From NCBI RefSeq assembly GCF_021216675.1, contig NZ_CP086120.1, positions 4,772,501-4,836,500 on the forward strand: DNA of 64,000 nucleotides, written 5' to 3'. This DNA comes from Streptomyces gobiensis (lineage in GTDB: Bacteria; Actinomycetota; Actinomycetes; Streptomycetales; Streptomycetaceae). Shown one piece after another: positions 40,076 through 48,611 of this stretch. Each line of letters starts with the position of its first letter. Position 1 is the stretch's first letter. The translations under genes and the position numbers were made by a program. The notes under the pieces were generated by a model that saw only the letters and a program-made list of their open reading frames with translations, searched no databases and was not told where the DNA came from.

Positions 40076-41308
40076 GTGCCTGAGTTCACCGAGGCTTACG
40101 GTTCACGGCGGGTCGTACTGACCGGCCTGGGCGCCGTATCGAGTATCGGCATCGGTGCCGAGCGCTTCCTGGCAGGGCTACGCCAGGGGCGCAGCGGTGC
40201 CAAGCCGATCGGTGCCTACGACACCACGGGATTCGAATACGCCAACGGTTGCGAGGTCGTGGACTTCGACCCCGGCCGGTACCTGACCACCCTGGACCCC
40301 CGTACGCTGGGCCGCGCCACCCAGTTCTCCGTGGCAGCCGCCCGGATGGCCGTCCAGGATGCGGGCCTGTCTGACAACGAACTCTCCTCGCGTGCCTGCA
40401 TGGTCTCGGTGGGCACCACTGACGGTGAGTCGCGCGACCTTGACCACCTGGTCGAGCATGAGCTTGAGCAGGGGCCTGAGAGCATGGACCCCGCCGTGGC
40501 CGGCCGCGTGCCGGTCGCCAACCTCTCCACCGCGGTCGCTCGCGAGTTCCGCCTCACCAAGGCCGAGACCATCACGGTGCCGACGGCCTGTGCCGCGGGT
40601 AACTACGCCATCGGCTACGGCCTGGACGCCATCCGCCTTGGCGAGGCCGACATCGTGCTGGGCGGCGGCGCTGACGCCATGTGCCGCAAGACCTTTGCCG
40701 GCTTCTACCGGCTGGGCACCATCGCCCCGGAGGTCTGCGCACCCTTCGACATCGACCGCAAGGGCATCCTCACCGGCGAGGGCGCGGGCATCCTCGTCCT
40801 GGAGAGCCTGGAATCCGCACTGGCGCGCGGGGCCCGTATCTATGCCGAGGTGCTCGGCTACGGACTGAACTGCGACGCCTACCACCAGGTAGCGCCCTAC
40901 CAGGACAGCGTCGCGGACTGTATGCGCCTCGCCCTTCGCGATGCCGGTGTGAAGCCCGAGGAGGTCGGCTTCATCTCCGCGCACGGCACCGGCACCCAGG
41001 CCAATGATGTCACCGAGGCGCGGGCGATCCGGTCGGTGTTCGCCACCCCGCCGCGCACGGTGTCGATGAAGTCGATGCTCGGTCACTCGATGGGCGCGGC
41101 CAGCGCGCTCGCCGCCATCGGGTGCGCGCTGGCCATCCGTGAAGGGTTCATTCCCCCGACCATCAACCATGTCGAGACGGACCCCGACGTCGCCCTGGAC
41201 TGTGTGCCCAACCAGGCGGTGCCGGCTGAGCTGCGCATCGTCCAGAACAACGGGCTCGCCTTCGGCGGCAACAACTCCGTCGTGATCTTTGGCAGGTATG
41301 ACTCGTGA
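40076..41308 (+). CDS. Ketosynthase KS-alpha4 (FabF-like, CHH complete)
   Basis: A 410-residue ketosynthase and close paralog of KS-alpha1. Cys172 in VPTACAAGNYAIGYG, His in ISAHGTGTQANDV and His in MLGHSMGAASALAA. It ends NGLAFGGNNSVVIFG. Start: GTG at 40076 with GGGAG 5 bases upstream. It starts the right PKS operon and overlaps KS-beta4 by 4 bases (GTGA), so the heterodimer is made stoichiometrically. By analogy with other reducing type II systems it extends an ACP-bound polyene; which part of the chain is unknown. Confidence 0.94.
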   Translation: MPEFTEAYGSRRVVLTGLGAVSSIGIGAERFLAGLRQGRSGAKPIGAYDTTGFEYANGCEVVDFDPGRYLTTLDPRTLGRATQFSVAAARMAVQDAGLSDNELSSRACMVSVGTTDGESRDLDHLVEHELEQGPESMDPAVAGRVPVANLSTAVAREFRLTKAETITVPTACAAGNYAIGYGLDAIRLGEADIVLGGGADAMCRKTFAGFYRLGTIAPEVCAPFDIDRKGILTGEGAGILVLESLESALARGARIYAEVLGYGLNCDAYHQVAPYQDSVADCMRLALRDAGVKPEEVGFISAHGTGTQANDVTEARAIRSVFATPPRTVSMKSMLGHSMGAASALAAIGCALAIREGFIPPTINHVETDPDVALDCVPNQAVPAELRIVQNNGLAFGGNNSVVIFGRYDS

Positions 41309-42486
41309 CCAAGCGACCCACCAGGCCGCGTCCAGTGATCGTGGACTGGTCGGCCATCTCTCCATTCGGCATCGGACGGGAGGCGTTCCTCGCGGGAATG
41401 TCCTCCGGCGGCGCCACCGACTGCGTGCCCGCCGAGGACGGCGCGATCCCCCGTACGCGGGCCCGGATGGCCGGGCAGTTCGAAACTCGAACGGCGCTGG
41501 GCCGCAAGGGAACCCGCTCCATGGACCGGCTGACCGCACTCACGGTTGCCACCGCCGGACAGCTCGTGGAGCGCTGCGCTGACCTGACGGGGAGTCCCGG
41601 CCAGGACGGTGGGGCGCCGGCCGATGTGCTGCCGGGACGAGCACTGGTCCTGGGCACCACAACCGGCAGTGCGCAGTCCATGATGGACTTCACCCGCAGC
41701 TCACTGACCGGTGACCGGCCCTACCATGTCGACCCGGCCCGGTTCCCCAACACGGTGATGAACTGCGCCGCTGGCCAGGCCGCTATCTGGCACCGGCTCA
41801 AGGGCCCGAACGTCACGGTTGGAGGCGGACGCGCCGCCGGGCTGCTCGCGCTGAACTACGCCCGCAGACTGCAGGCGACCGGCCGTGCCTCCTCCGTGCT
41901 GTGCGGCGCGGCCGAGGAATACTCCCCGGCCCGGGCCTGGCTCCAGCACCACACCGGGGATGCGGGCGGCGCGGATTCCGTGCTGGGCGAAGGCTGCGCG
42001 ATGCTGCGCGTCGAGCCGTCCGAGCAGGCCCCCGACAGCGCCTTCGCTGATGTACTCGCCCTGGAATTCGGCGTCTTCGACGGCGTGAACCAGGTCGCGG
42101 CGGTGCTGCGCCAATGCCTCCACACGGCGCTGGGCAACGCCGACGTCACGCCCGCCGAGCTGTGGCGCGTGGCGACCAGCGGGGCGCCTGGCGCGCTCGG
42201 CTCCGGCGAACACGCGGCGCTCGACGCCCTGCTGGCGGACTCCGCAGCCGACCGCGTCAGCTGTGCGGACTTCCTCGGTGACACGGCCGCGGTGGCCGCC
42301 GCCTTCCAGGTGGTCTCGGTCCTGGCCATGGCGGAGACGGAGCCCGCCGACGCGCCGCGCACCGCCCTGATCACCTCGGTCGACAGGGACGGTGTGGCCG
42401 GCTGCGCCGTGCTCTCCCTGCGCCCCACGCCATCGGGCGGGTACGGCCCGTCCACCCCGCCCATCGCAGCAACGACACAACAGTGA
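41305..42486 (+). CDS. KS-beta4, chain-length-factor-like protein
   Basis: A 393-residue degenerate ketosynthase. The active-site Cys is replaced: KGPNVTVGGGRAAGLLAL. No catalytic His loops. It is a paralog of KS-beta1: RKGTRSMDRLTALTVAT, SMMDFTR and the AIWHRLKGPN block all match. It is the direct partner of KS-alpha4. The C-terminal tail beyond the fold (about 20 residues, Pro/Thr-rich) is not shared with KS-beta1. The function is inferred as control of chain length and stability of the KS-alpha4 dimer. Confidence 0.9.
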   Translation: MTKRPTRPRPVIVDWSAISPFGIGREAFLAGMSSGGATDCVPAEDGAIPRTRARMAGQFETRTALGRKGTRSMDRLTALTVATAGQLVERCADLTGSPGQDGGAPADVLPGRALVLGTTTGSAQSMMDFTRSSLTGDRPYHVDPARFPNTVMNCAAGQAAIWHRLKGPNVTVGGGRAAGLLALNYARRLQATGRASSVLCGAAEEYSPARAWLQHHTGDAGGADSVLGEGCAMLRVEPSEQAPDSAFADVLALEFGVFDGVNQVAAVLRQCLHTALGNADVTPAELWRVATSGAPGALGSGEHAALDALLADSAADRVSCADFLGDTAAVAAAFQVVSVLAMAETEPADAPRTALITSVDRDGVAGCAVLSLRPTPSGGYGPSTPPIAATTQQ

Positions 42487-42497
42487 GGACCAGTCAT

Positions 42498-42752
42498 ATG
42501 CCCCTCTTGACCGAGCTTGACAAGGAAGAGCTGCGCGCCGTGGTCGCCGACGCGCTTGATGTCCCGGTGGAGGAGGTGACCGACACCGCCAGCTTCGTCG
42601 ACGACCTTGGGGTCGACTCGCTGCTGACGCTCGAGGTGATGGTGTCGATCGAGCAGACCTACGGCGTCAAGCTGGAGGAGGGCGAGCTACAGACCATGAC
42701 CACGTTCGAGCACGCCTGGAAGCTGATGCAGAGCAAGCAGCGGGACGCCTGA
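42498..42752 (+). CDS. Acyl carrier protein, ACP3
   Basis: An 84-residue ACP with Ser about 40 in DDLGVDSLLTLEVMV. ATG at 42498 is preceded by GAGGA at usual spacing; a GTG at 42483 overlaps the KS-beta4 stop and would add five residues. It closely follows KS-alpha4/KS-beta4 and overlaps DH2 by one base (TGATG), so it is the natural carrier for that pair. Similar to ACP2. Confidence 0.93.
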   Translation: MPLLTELDKEELRAVVADALDVPVEEVTDTASFVDDLGVDSLLTLEVMVSIEQTYGVKLEEGELQTMTTFEHAWKLMQSKQRDA

Positions 42753-43165
42753 TGGGGGGCGAGCACGCGGCCCGCTCCCTGGCCGGCGAGGTCACGATGG
42801 TCCGGGCAGGGACACCGGACGAAGCCCCGCCGCATGCTGAGGCGACGATCGGCATCAGCGCGGATGAGCCCGTATTCGACGGGCACTACCCAGGCTTTCC
42901 GATTCTGCCCGGCGTGTGCCTCATCGAGTGCGTACACCGGGCCGCGCTGGGCGCGTTTCCCGCCTTCCTCGACGAGAAGGCCCGGCCACGCCTGGCCGCC
43001 GTCGAGTCGGCGCGGTTTCTCGACCCCGTCTACCCGGGCGAGCTGGTCGCCATGGAGCTGAGCTGGAAGGCGGTACGGGACGACTGGCAGTGCCGTGCCG
43101 TGGTCCGCAATCCGCGTGGAGACAGCGCCCGGGTCCGGCTGCGGTACACCGTGGCGGACGCCTGA
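42752..43165 (+). CDS. FabZ-like dehydratase, DH2
   Basis: A 137-residue hotdog protein of the other FabZ-like subtype: the active-site His is in FDGHYPGFPILPGV and the acidic residue in VCLIECVHRAAL. This GHYP/PGV style differs from DH1 and DH3 (PHR/LLVD). Both catalytic residues are retained. It is coupled on each side by one-base overlaps (TGATG), making cotranslation with ACP3 and DH3 likely. A heterodimeric DH2/DH3 enzyme is plausible, as two different hotdog partners side by side are used in other reducing type II systems; inference. Confidence 0.85.
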   Translation: MGGEHAARSLAGEVTMVRAGTPDEAPPHAEATIGISADEPVFDGHYPGFPILPGVCLIECVHRAALGAFPAFLDEKARPRLAAVESARFLDPVYPGELVAMELSWKAVRDDWQCRAVVRNPRGDSARVRLRYTVADA

Positions 43166-43662
43166 TGCTCGGCATACCGGAGATCGAAGGGCTCATCCCG
43201 CACCGGGCCGGCATGCTGCTGGTGGACCGGATCCTCGAACTGGAGCCCGGGGCACATGTCATCGCGCGTAAGGCCGCCAGTTACGGCGAGCCCTGGTTCC
43301 GGGCTCGTGACGCCTACGGGACGGCCGGTGAGCAGGGCTTGGCCTGGCCGCACGCCGTGCTGATGGAGTCGTTCAACCAGGCGTGCGCGGTGCTGGTGAT
43401 GGCGACCTGGAAAGGCGACGGCACCGACGTCCTGGACGCCGGTGTGCCGATGCTCGGTACGTACACCGACCTCTCCTTCGGCGCCCCCGTCCTCCCGGGC
43501 GATCAGGTGACACACCACGTCCGGGTGCTCCGGCAGCTTGACGAAACCATGATTCTGACCGGCGAGTCACGGGTGGAGGGCACGGCGGTGCTGTCCGCCG
43601 GACACGGACTGGTCATCCGCCGCCCGGCCGACGCGCTGGAGAGAGAGGACATACCGACGTGA
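43165..43662 (+). CDS. FabA/FabZ-like dehydratase, DH3
   Basis: A 165-residue hotdog dehydratase with His in LIPHRAGMLLVDRIL and the acidic residue in VLMESFNQACAVL. It is closest to DH1. The N-terminal half shares GEPWF with NEPWY of DH1. Start overlaps the DH2 stop (TGATG) and its stop overlaps the next GTG start (GTGA). With DH2 it probably forms the dehydratase that works with the KS-alpha4/KS-beta4 module. No signal peptide. Confidence 0.87.
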   Translation: MLGIPEIEGLIPHRAGMLLVDRILELEPGAHVIARKAASYGEPWFRARDAYGTAGEQGLAWPHAVLMESFNQACAVLVMATWKGDGTDVLDAGVPMLGTYTDLSFGAPVLPGDQVTHHVRVLRQLDETMILTGESRVEGTAVLSAGHGLVIRRPADALEREDIPT

Positions 43663-45353
43663 CCGAGCAGCAGCCACAGACACCCCGGGAGTGGGACGTC
43701 GTCGTCGTGGGCGCGGGTCTCGGCGGCCTCACCTGCGCCGCCTATCTGGCGGCGGCGGGGCGCCGGGTGCTGCTCCTGGAACAGCACGATATCGCCGGGG
43801 GCAACAGCCATGTCTTCCGCAGGCGGCGGAAGTTCGAGTTCGACGTCGGGGTGCACTACATCGGGGACTGCGGAGCGGACGGCATCGTTCCGGCGATCCT
43901 CGGCGGCTTGGGCGTCCGCGACCGGGTCGGCTTCCGGGAGATGGACCCGGACTGCTTCGACAAGGTCCTGCTCCCCGGCCTTTCGGTGGAGGTCCCCGCG
44001 AGCTGGGGCGAGTACCGTGCCCGGCTGCGCAAGGCACTCCCGGACGACGCCGAGGGGCTGGACACCTTCACCTCCATCATCGAGGCGATGGGCGAGGAGC
44101 AGCGCGCCACGCTGCTGGCGCCTCCGGGGAAGTCCGTCCCGGACATCGTCGCCATGACGCCGACGGTGCAGTCATGGGGCAGGAGGACGCTCGCCGAACT
44201 CTTCGACCACTGCGGGCTTTCCTCCGCGGCGCGCACCGTGCTCGCTGCCCAGTCGCCCAACTACGGCATGGGACCTGAGCAGGCGACGGTCTCCATGCAC
44301 GCCATCGTCACCGATCACTACGTCCGCGGGGCGTACTTCCCCGAAGGTGGCGGTCAGATGCTCGCCGCCACGCTGGTTGAGGTGCTGGAGGCCAACGGCG
44401 GTGTGCTGCGCACCCGGAGCACCGTACAGCGGGTGCTCGTGGAGGATCGCGCGGTCCGTGGCGTGGTGCTCACCGACGGCACTGAGTACCACGCTCCTCT
44501 CGTGGTCTCCAACGCCGACTTCCGTCGCACGCTGCTCGACCTCGTAGGCGAGGAACATCTGAGCAAGCCGATGGCGAGGAGAACGCGTGAAGCGGAGATG
44601 GGCCTCCCGTTCGCGACGCTGTACCTGGCGCTCGACCGGGAGCTGGAGGGCATCAACGAGGCCAATATGTGGTGGTACGACACTGATGACATCGATGCCT
44701 ACTACCAGCGGTTGGCCGAGGGCCGGCAGCCCGACGACGTGCCGTTCCTCTTCATCTCGTTCGGTTCCCTCAAGGATCCGGGCTCGGCCCATATGTGCCC
44801 GCCAGGGCACAGCAACTTCCAGCTGATGACGCTGTGCCCGCCGGCCTATGAGCCATGGGGCGTGACCTCCGGACCCACGGACGGGATCAAGTACCGCAGG
44901 CTGAAGGCGTACAAGGCGGAGAAGGAACGCTTCACCGAGGCGATGCTCACCGCCGCCGAACGGGTCCTCGGCCCCTTCCGTGACCACATAGTCCACTGTG
45001 AGCTGGCGACCCCGCTCACCCAGGAGCGCTACACACGGTCCACCGGCGGCACACCGTTCGGTGTCGCGCGCTGGGGGCGTGGCGGAACCCGGCCGGACAC
45101 CGGGACCGGCATCCGCGGTCTGCATGTCGTCGGCCAGAGCACGCGCTACGGCAGCGGCATCACCGGCGTCATGGTCGGCGGCCTCGCCTGTGCCGGAACG
45201 ATTCTGGAGCGCCAGCTGATGTATCAGGTCCACGCCGGCGAAGTCGTCGGAGATCCGTCATTGCTGCCCGAACGTCCAGCACGCTGGGACCCTTTGGCGA
45301 TCTCACGCGGAACCGCGCGACGGTCCGCCCGCGGTCTCGCTCGTATCGACTGA
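43659..45353 (+). CDS. CrtI/RetSat-like FAD oxidoreductase (phytoene-desaturase family)
   Basis: A 564-residue FAD enzyme. The N-terminal motif is VVVVGAGLGGLTCAAYLAAA, followed by GGNSHVFRRRRKFEFDVG. The C-terminal FAD motif is GLHVVGQSTRYGSGITGVMV. Length and the final motif match phytoene desaturase/retinol saturase relatives. In cinnamoyl-lipid type II PKS clusters such an enzyme accompanies formation of the benzene ring by oxidising a cyclised polyene. Here, with the DsbA-type isomerase, it may do the same; inference. GTG start overlaps DH3 by 4 bases. The stop codon lies within a 20-base tandem duplication. Confidence 0.87.
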   Translation: MTEQQPQTPREWDVVVVGAGLGGLTCAAYLAAAGRRVLLLEQHDIAGGNSHVFRRRRKFEFDVGVHYIGDCGADGIVPAILGGLGVRDRVGFREMDPDCFDKVLLPGLSVEVPASWGEYRARLRKALPDDAEGLDTFTSIIEAMGEEQRATLLAPPGKSVPDIVAMTPTVQSWGRRTLAELFDHCGLSSAARTVLAAQSPNYGMGPEQATVSMHAIVTDHYVRGAYFPEGGGQMLAATLVEVLEANGGVLRTRSTVQRVLVEDRAVRGVVLTDGTEYHAPLVVSNADFRRTLLDLVGEEHLSKPMARRTREAEMGLPFATLYLALDRELEGINEANMWWYDTDDIDAYYQRLAEGRQPDDVPFLFISFGSLKDPGSAHMCPPGHSNFQLMTLCPPAYEPWGVTSGPTDGIKYRRLKAYKAEKERFTEAMLTAAERVLGPFRDHIVHCELATPLTQERYTRSTGGTPFGVARWGRGGTRPDTGTGIRGLHVVGQSTRYGSGITGVMVGGLACAGTILERQLMYQVHAGEVVGDPSLLPERPARWDPLAISRGTARRSARGLARID

Positions 45354-45385
45354 GGCACCGTCCGTTCGACTGAGGCACCGTCCGT
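45346..45385 (+). repeat. 20-base tandem duplication over a stop codon
   Basis: TCGACTGAGGCACCGTCCGT occurs twice in succession (45346-45365 and 45366-45385). The first copy contains the TGA of the CrtI-like gene. The rest of the 91-base gap to the next gene is unremarkable apart from further CACCG repeats. It looks like a recent replication-slippage event with no effect on the protein. Confidence 0.85.
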
Positions 45386-45444
45386 GGTCCGCACCGTGCG
45401 GCACCGACCGGCAATACCGTCCGAGTACGGAAAGGAATGAGGTT

Positions 45445-46866
45445 ATGGCCGAGCCCCTCGGCGGTCACGCGGTCGTGGTCGGCGCCAGCATATCGGGCCT
45501 GCTCACGGCTCAGGTGCTCACCAGACACTATGAGCGGGTCACCCTGGTCGAACGGGACGCGCTGCCTGACGGGCCGCAGTTCCGCAAGGGCGTCCCCCAG
45601 GCCAGGCATCCGCACGCACTGCTCGCCAAGGGACGGCAGATTCTCGCGGAGATGTTCTTCGGAATCCACCAGCAGTTCCTGGACGCCGGAGCCATTGAGG
45701 TGGAATGGCCGACCGATCTGCTCCAGCACGGTGAAGCGGGCTGGGAGTACCGAGGCCCTCGCGGTGCGGGCCTGACCACCATCTCCGCCACCCGCTCGCT
45801 GATCGACTGGGTCGTACGGCGTAACGTCCTCGCCGCCGCGGGGGTCTCCGTGCTGACCCGGCATGAAGCAGTCGGACTTGTCTCCGATGATGGCGCACGG
45901 TCCGTCTCGGGCTTGCGGGTGCGCCAGCGTGGTTCCGCGACAGCCGGAGTCAGGGAGCTGGCGGCCGACCTCGTGGTGGATGCCAGCGGCCGCGACTCCA
46001 AGGCCGTGCGGTGGCTGGAGCAGCTGGGCACCGAGCCGCCCGCGGAGACCCGGATCAACCCGCGCCAGGGCTATGCGACGGCCGTCTTCCGGCGCGAGCG
46101 GGGCAGCCTGGACGACTGGCGGACACTTGTCTGTCTGCCCTACCCGGGAAGGCCGCGTGGCTGTGTGATGGTGCCGGTCGAGGGGGACCGTTGGATTGCC
46201 ACGGTGACCGGCTGTGGCGGCGACTACCCGCCCACCGAACTGGACGGCTATCTCGACTTCGCCCGCAGCCTTGAGGGCGGCGTGCTCCATGAGGCGGTCG
46301 CCGGCGCTGAGCTGCTGGAGCCGATACGCGGCTACCGGGACATGGCCAACATCCTGTGGCACTACGAGCGCCTGCCCCGGCAGCCGGAGCGGTTCCTGGT
46401 GATCGGTGACGCGGCGTGCGCCTTCAACCCCGTGTACGCGCAGGGCATGACCGTGGCGGCGCTCGCCGCCGACACCCTGCGCGACTGCCTGCAGAGGTAT
46501 GCGAGGCGTGGCACCACCGCCGGGCTGAGCCGCCATTTCCAGCGCCGGCTCGCTGCCACGGTCAAGGCCCCCTGGCAGATGGCCACCGGTCAGGACCTCG
46601 CCTTCCCCGGCACCGCGGGGCGACCGGGGCTGACGGACCGGATGATGCAGCCCTACCTCAGCCGTGTGATGCGCGCCAGCGCCGCCGGGCCGCCTGCCGC
46701 CTACCAGGTCAACCGGGTGATGCACATGATCGATTCCGCCTCCGCGCTGTTCCGGCCCGCCATGGTCAGGGCAGCGCTGACTCCAGGCCAGAGCGGATCC
46801 GCTGCCCCGGTGCCGGCTGCCGGGCCCAATCCCGTATCCCCTCCGCACGCCCGTCCGGAGAGCTGA
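45445..46866 (+). CDS. FAD-dependent oxidoreductase, class A monooxygenase/epoxidase-like
   Basis: A 473-residue flavoprotein. Start motif HAVVVGASISGLLTAQVL (GxGxxG variant ending GASISG), then ARHPHALLAKGRQILAEM. The DG region is ERFLVIGDAACAFNPVYAQG, and DLVVDASGRDSKAV lies between, both typical of class A monooxygenases and geranylgeranyl-reductase/squalene-epoxidase relatives. It could hydroxylate or epoxidise the polyene. ATG at 45445 with AAAGGAA upstream. The AccDA gene starts 1 base after its stop, tying it to the precursor-supply genes. Substrate unknown. Confidence 0.85.
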   Translation: MAEPLGGHAVVVGASISGLLTAQVLTRHYERVTLVERDALPDGPQFRKGVPQARHPHALLAKGRQILAEMFFGIHQQFLDAGAIEVEWPTDLLQHGEAGWEYRGPRGAGLTTISATRSLIDWVVRRNVLAAAGVSVLTRHEAVGLVSDDGARSVSGLRVRQRGSATAGVRELAADLVVDASGRDSKAVRWLEQLGTEPPAETRINPRQGYATAVFRRERGSLDDWRTLVCLPYPGRPRGCVMVPVEGDRWIATVTGCGGDYPPTELDGYLDFARSLEGGVLHEAVAGAELLEPIRGYRDMANILWHYERLPRQPERFLVIGDAACAFNPVYAQGMTVAALAADTLRDCLQRYARRGTTAGLSRHFQRRLAATVKAPWQMATGQDLAFPGTAGRPGLTDRMMQPYLSRVMRASAAGPPAAYQVNRVMHMIDSASALFRPAMVRAALTPGQSGSAAPVPAAGPNPVSPPHARPES

Positions 46867-46867
46867 G

Positions 46868-48607
46868 ATGAGCATGCACAAAGATCCCGGTACCGTCGCC
46901 GTGTCCCCGCGGACACTCGCCGAGCGCCTTGACGATGTACCGGCGAGCACCTGGACCTCCTGCCCGCAGTGCCAACTGCCGCTGTACGGACCGAAGCTGG
47001 AGCGCATGCTGCGGGTGTGCCCGGGCTGCGGCCACCACCTGAGACTCAGCGCGGTGCAACGACTGGACGCGATCACCGACGTGGGCACCTTCGCCGAGCT
47101 GGACGGCGGTCTGCGCTCCAGCGACCCACTCGCCTTCCATGACAGCACGCCCTACCCCGCCCGGCTGGAGCGGATGCGGGAGCGCACCGGTCGGCCTGAC
47201 GCCGCGCTCTACGGTACGGCCGCCATCGGCGGCCGCCGGGTGGCGCTCTGCCTGCTGGACTTCGCCTTCATGGGCGGCAGCATGGGCTCCGTCGTGGGTG
47301 AGAAGGTCGCCCGGGCTGCGGAGCTGGCGGCGGAAGAGGGGATGCCGCTGGTCACCTGCTCCAGCTCCGGTGGCGCGCGGATGCAGGAGGGCATCTTGTC
47401 CCTGCTCCAGATGGCCAAGACCACCGCGGCACTGCGCCGGCTCTCCACCGCCGGCCAGCCGCACATCTCGGTGCTCACCGACCCCGTATACGGCGGAGTC
47501 AGCGCGTCGTTCGCATCGTACGCGGACGTCATCCTGGCCGAACCCGGGGTACGGGCCGGCTTCGCGGGGCCCCGCGTCATCGAGCAGACCATCCGGCAGA
47601 AGCTTCCCGACGGCTTTCAGACCGCCGGCTTCCTGCTGCGCAACGGGCACATCGACGCGATCGTGCCGCGAGCCGAACTGCACGGTGTGCTCGCCCGGAT
47701 CGTCGACTTCCACGCAGCACCCCGCGTCCGGAACCCCGCCCCGGCCACCGCGGAGGATGACGCCGGCCGGCGGGACGGCGGAGAACCACCGAAGGGTCCG
47801 GAAGGGCCGGTTGACGCCTGGCAGGCCGTCCAGCTCGCCCGTCACCCGGACCGGCCACGTGCCGACGAGTACATCGAGGCCGTCTTCGATGACTTCGTCG
47901 AGTTGCGCGGCGACCGGATGACCGAGGACGACCCCGCCATCCTCGGCGGGCTGGCGCGCCTGGACGGCATCGCCACTGTCGTCATCGCACACCGCAAGGG
48001 CCGGGGCACCGCCGAAGCCGTCGCCTGCAACTTCGGTATGCCGCACCCCTCCGGCTACCGCAAGGCGCGGCGCCTGATGGAGTACGCGGAGCGCACGGGC
48101 GTACCGCTGGTGACCCTCGTCGACACACCCGGTGCCTACCCCGGAATCCGGGCGGAGGAGGGCAACCAGTCGGCCGCCATCGCCGACAACCTCGCCGTGC
48201 TCTCCCAACTGCGCGTCCCGGTGGTGTCCGCGATCACCGGCGAGGGCGGCAGCGGGGGCGCGCTCGCCCTGTGCGTGTCGGATCACCTGATGATGCTCCA
48301 GCATGCGACGCTCTCGGTGATCAGCCCGGAGGGGTGCGCCTCCATCTTGTTCAACGACGCGGGCCAGGCGCCCCGGGCTGCGAACGCCCTCCGCCTCACC
48401 GCCCGCGACCTGATGCGCCTGGGCGTCGCCGATGAAGTGGTGCCCGAACCGGCGGGCGGTGCCCATACCGACCCTGAGGGCGCGTCGCGGCGGCTGCGTC
48501 GCGCCCTCAGGCACCAGCTCGGCCGGCTGGCCGACGCCTCTATGGACGAATGCCTTCAGCAGCGTTACCTGCGGCTGCGCGCCGTGGGAAGCATGGTCGA
48601 AAGGTGA
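46868..48607 (+). CDS. accDA: Acetyl-CoA carboxylase carboxyltransferase, fused beta-alpha (AccD-AccA)
   Basis: A 579-residue carboxyltransferase with both subunits in one chain. The N-terminal AccD part carries a Cys4 zinc ribbon (SCPQCQLPLYG and VCPGCGHHL), then FAFMGGSMGSVVGEKV and SSSGGARMQEGILSL. The C-terminal AccA part, from about residue 315, has DDFVELRGDRMTEDDPAI, NFGMPHPSGYRKARRLME and ITGEGGSGGALALCVSD. It transfers CO2 from carboxybiotin to acetyl-CoA, making malonyl-CoA. Core actinobacterial carboxylases usually use AccBC plus AccD/PccB-type chains, so this bacterial-type set is dedicated to the cluster. Also known from other type II PKS clusters. Confidence 0.94.
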   Translation: MSMHKDPGTVAVSPRTLAERLDDVPASTWTSCPQCQLPLYGPKLERMLRVCPGCGHHLRLSAVQRLDAITDVGTFAELDGGLRSSDPLAFHDSTPYPARLERMRERTGRPDAALYGTAAIGGRRVALCLLDFAFMGGSMGSVVGEKVARAAELAAEEGMPLVTCSSSGGARMQEGILSLLQMAKTTAALRRLSTAGQPHISVLTDPVYGGVSASFASYADVILAEPGVRAGFAGPRVIEQTIRQKLPDGFQTAGFLLRNGHIDAIVPRAELHGVLARIVDFHAAPRVRNPAPATAEDDAGRRDGGEPPKGPEGPVDAWQAVQLARHPDRPRADEYIEAVFDDFVELRGDRMTEDDPAILGGLARLDGIATVVIAHRKGRGTAEAVACNFGMPHPSGYRKARRLMEYAERTGVPLVTLVDTPGAYPGIRAEEGNQSAAIADNLAVLSQLRVPVVSAITGEGGSGGALALCVSDHLMMLQHATLSVISPEGCASILFNDAGQAPRAANALRLTARDLMRLGVADEVVPEPAGGAHTDPEGASRRLRRALRHQLGRLADASMDECLQQRYLRLRAVGSMVER

Positions 48608-48611
48608 GCCG

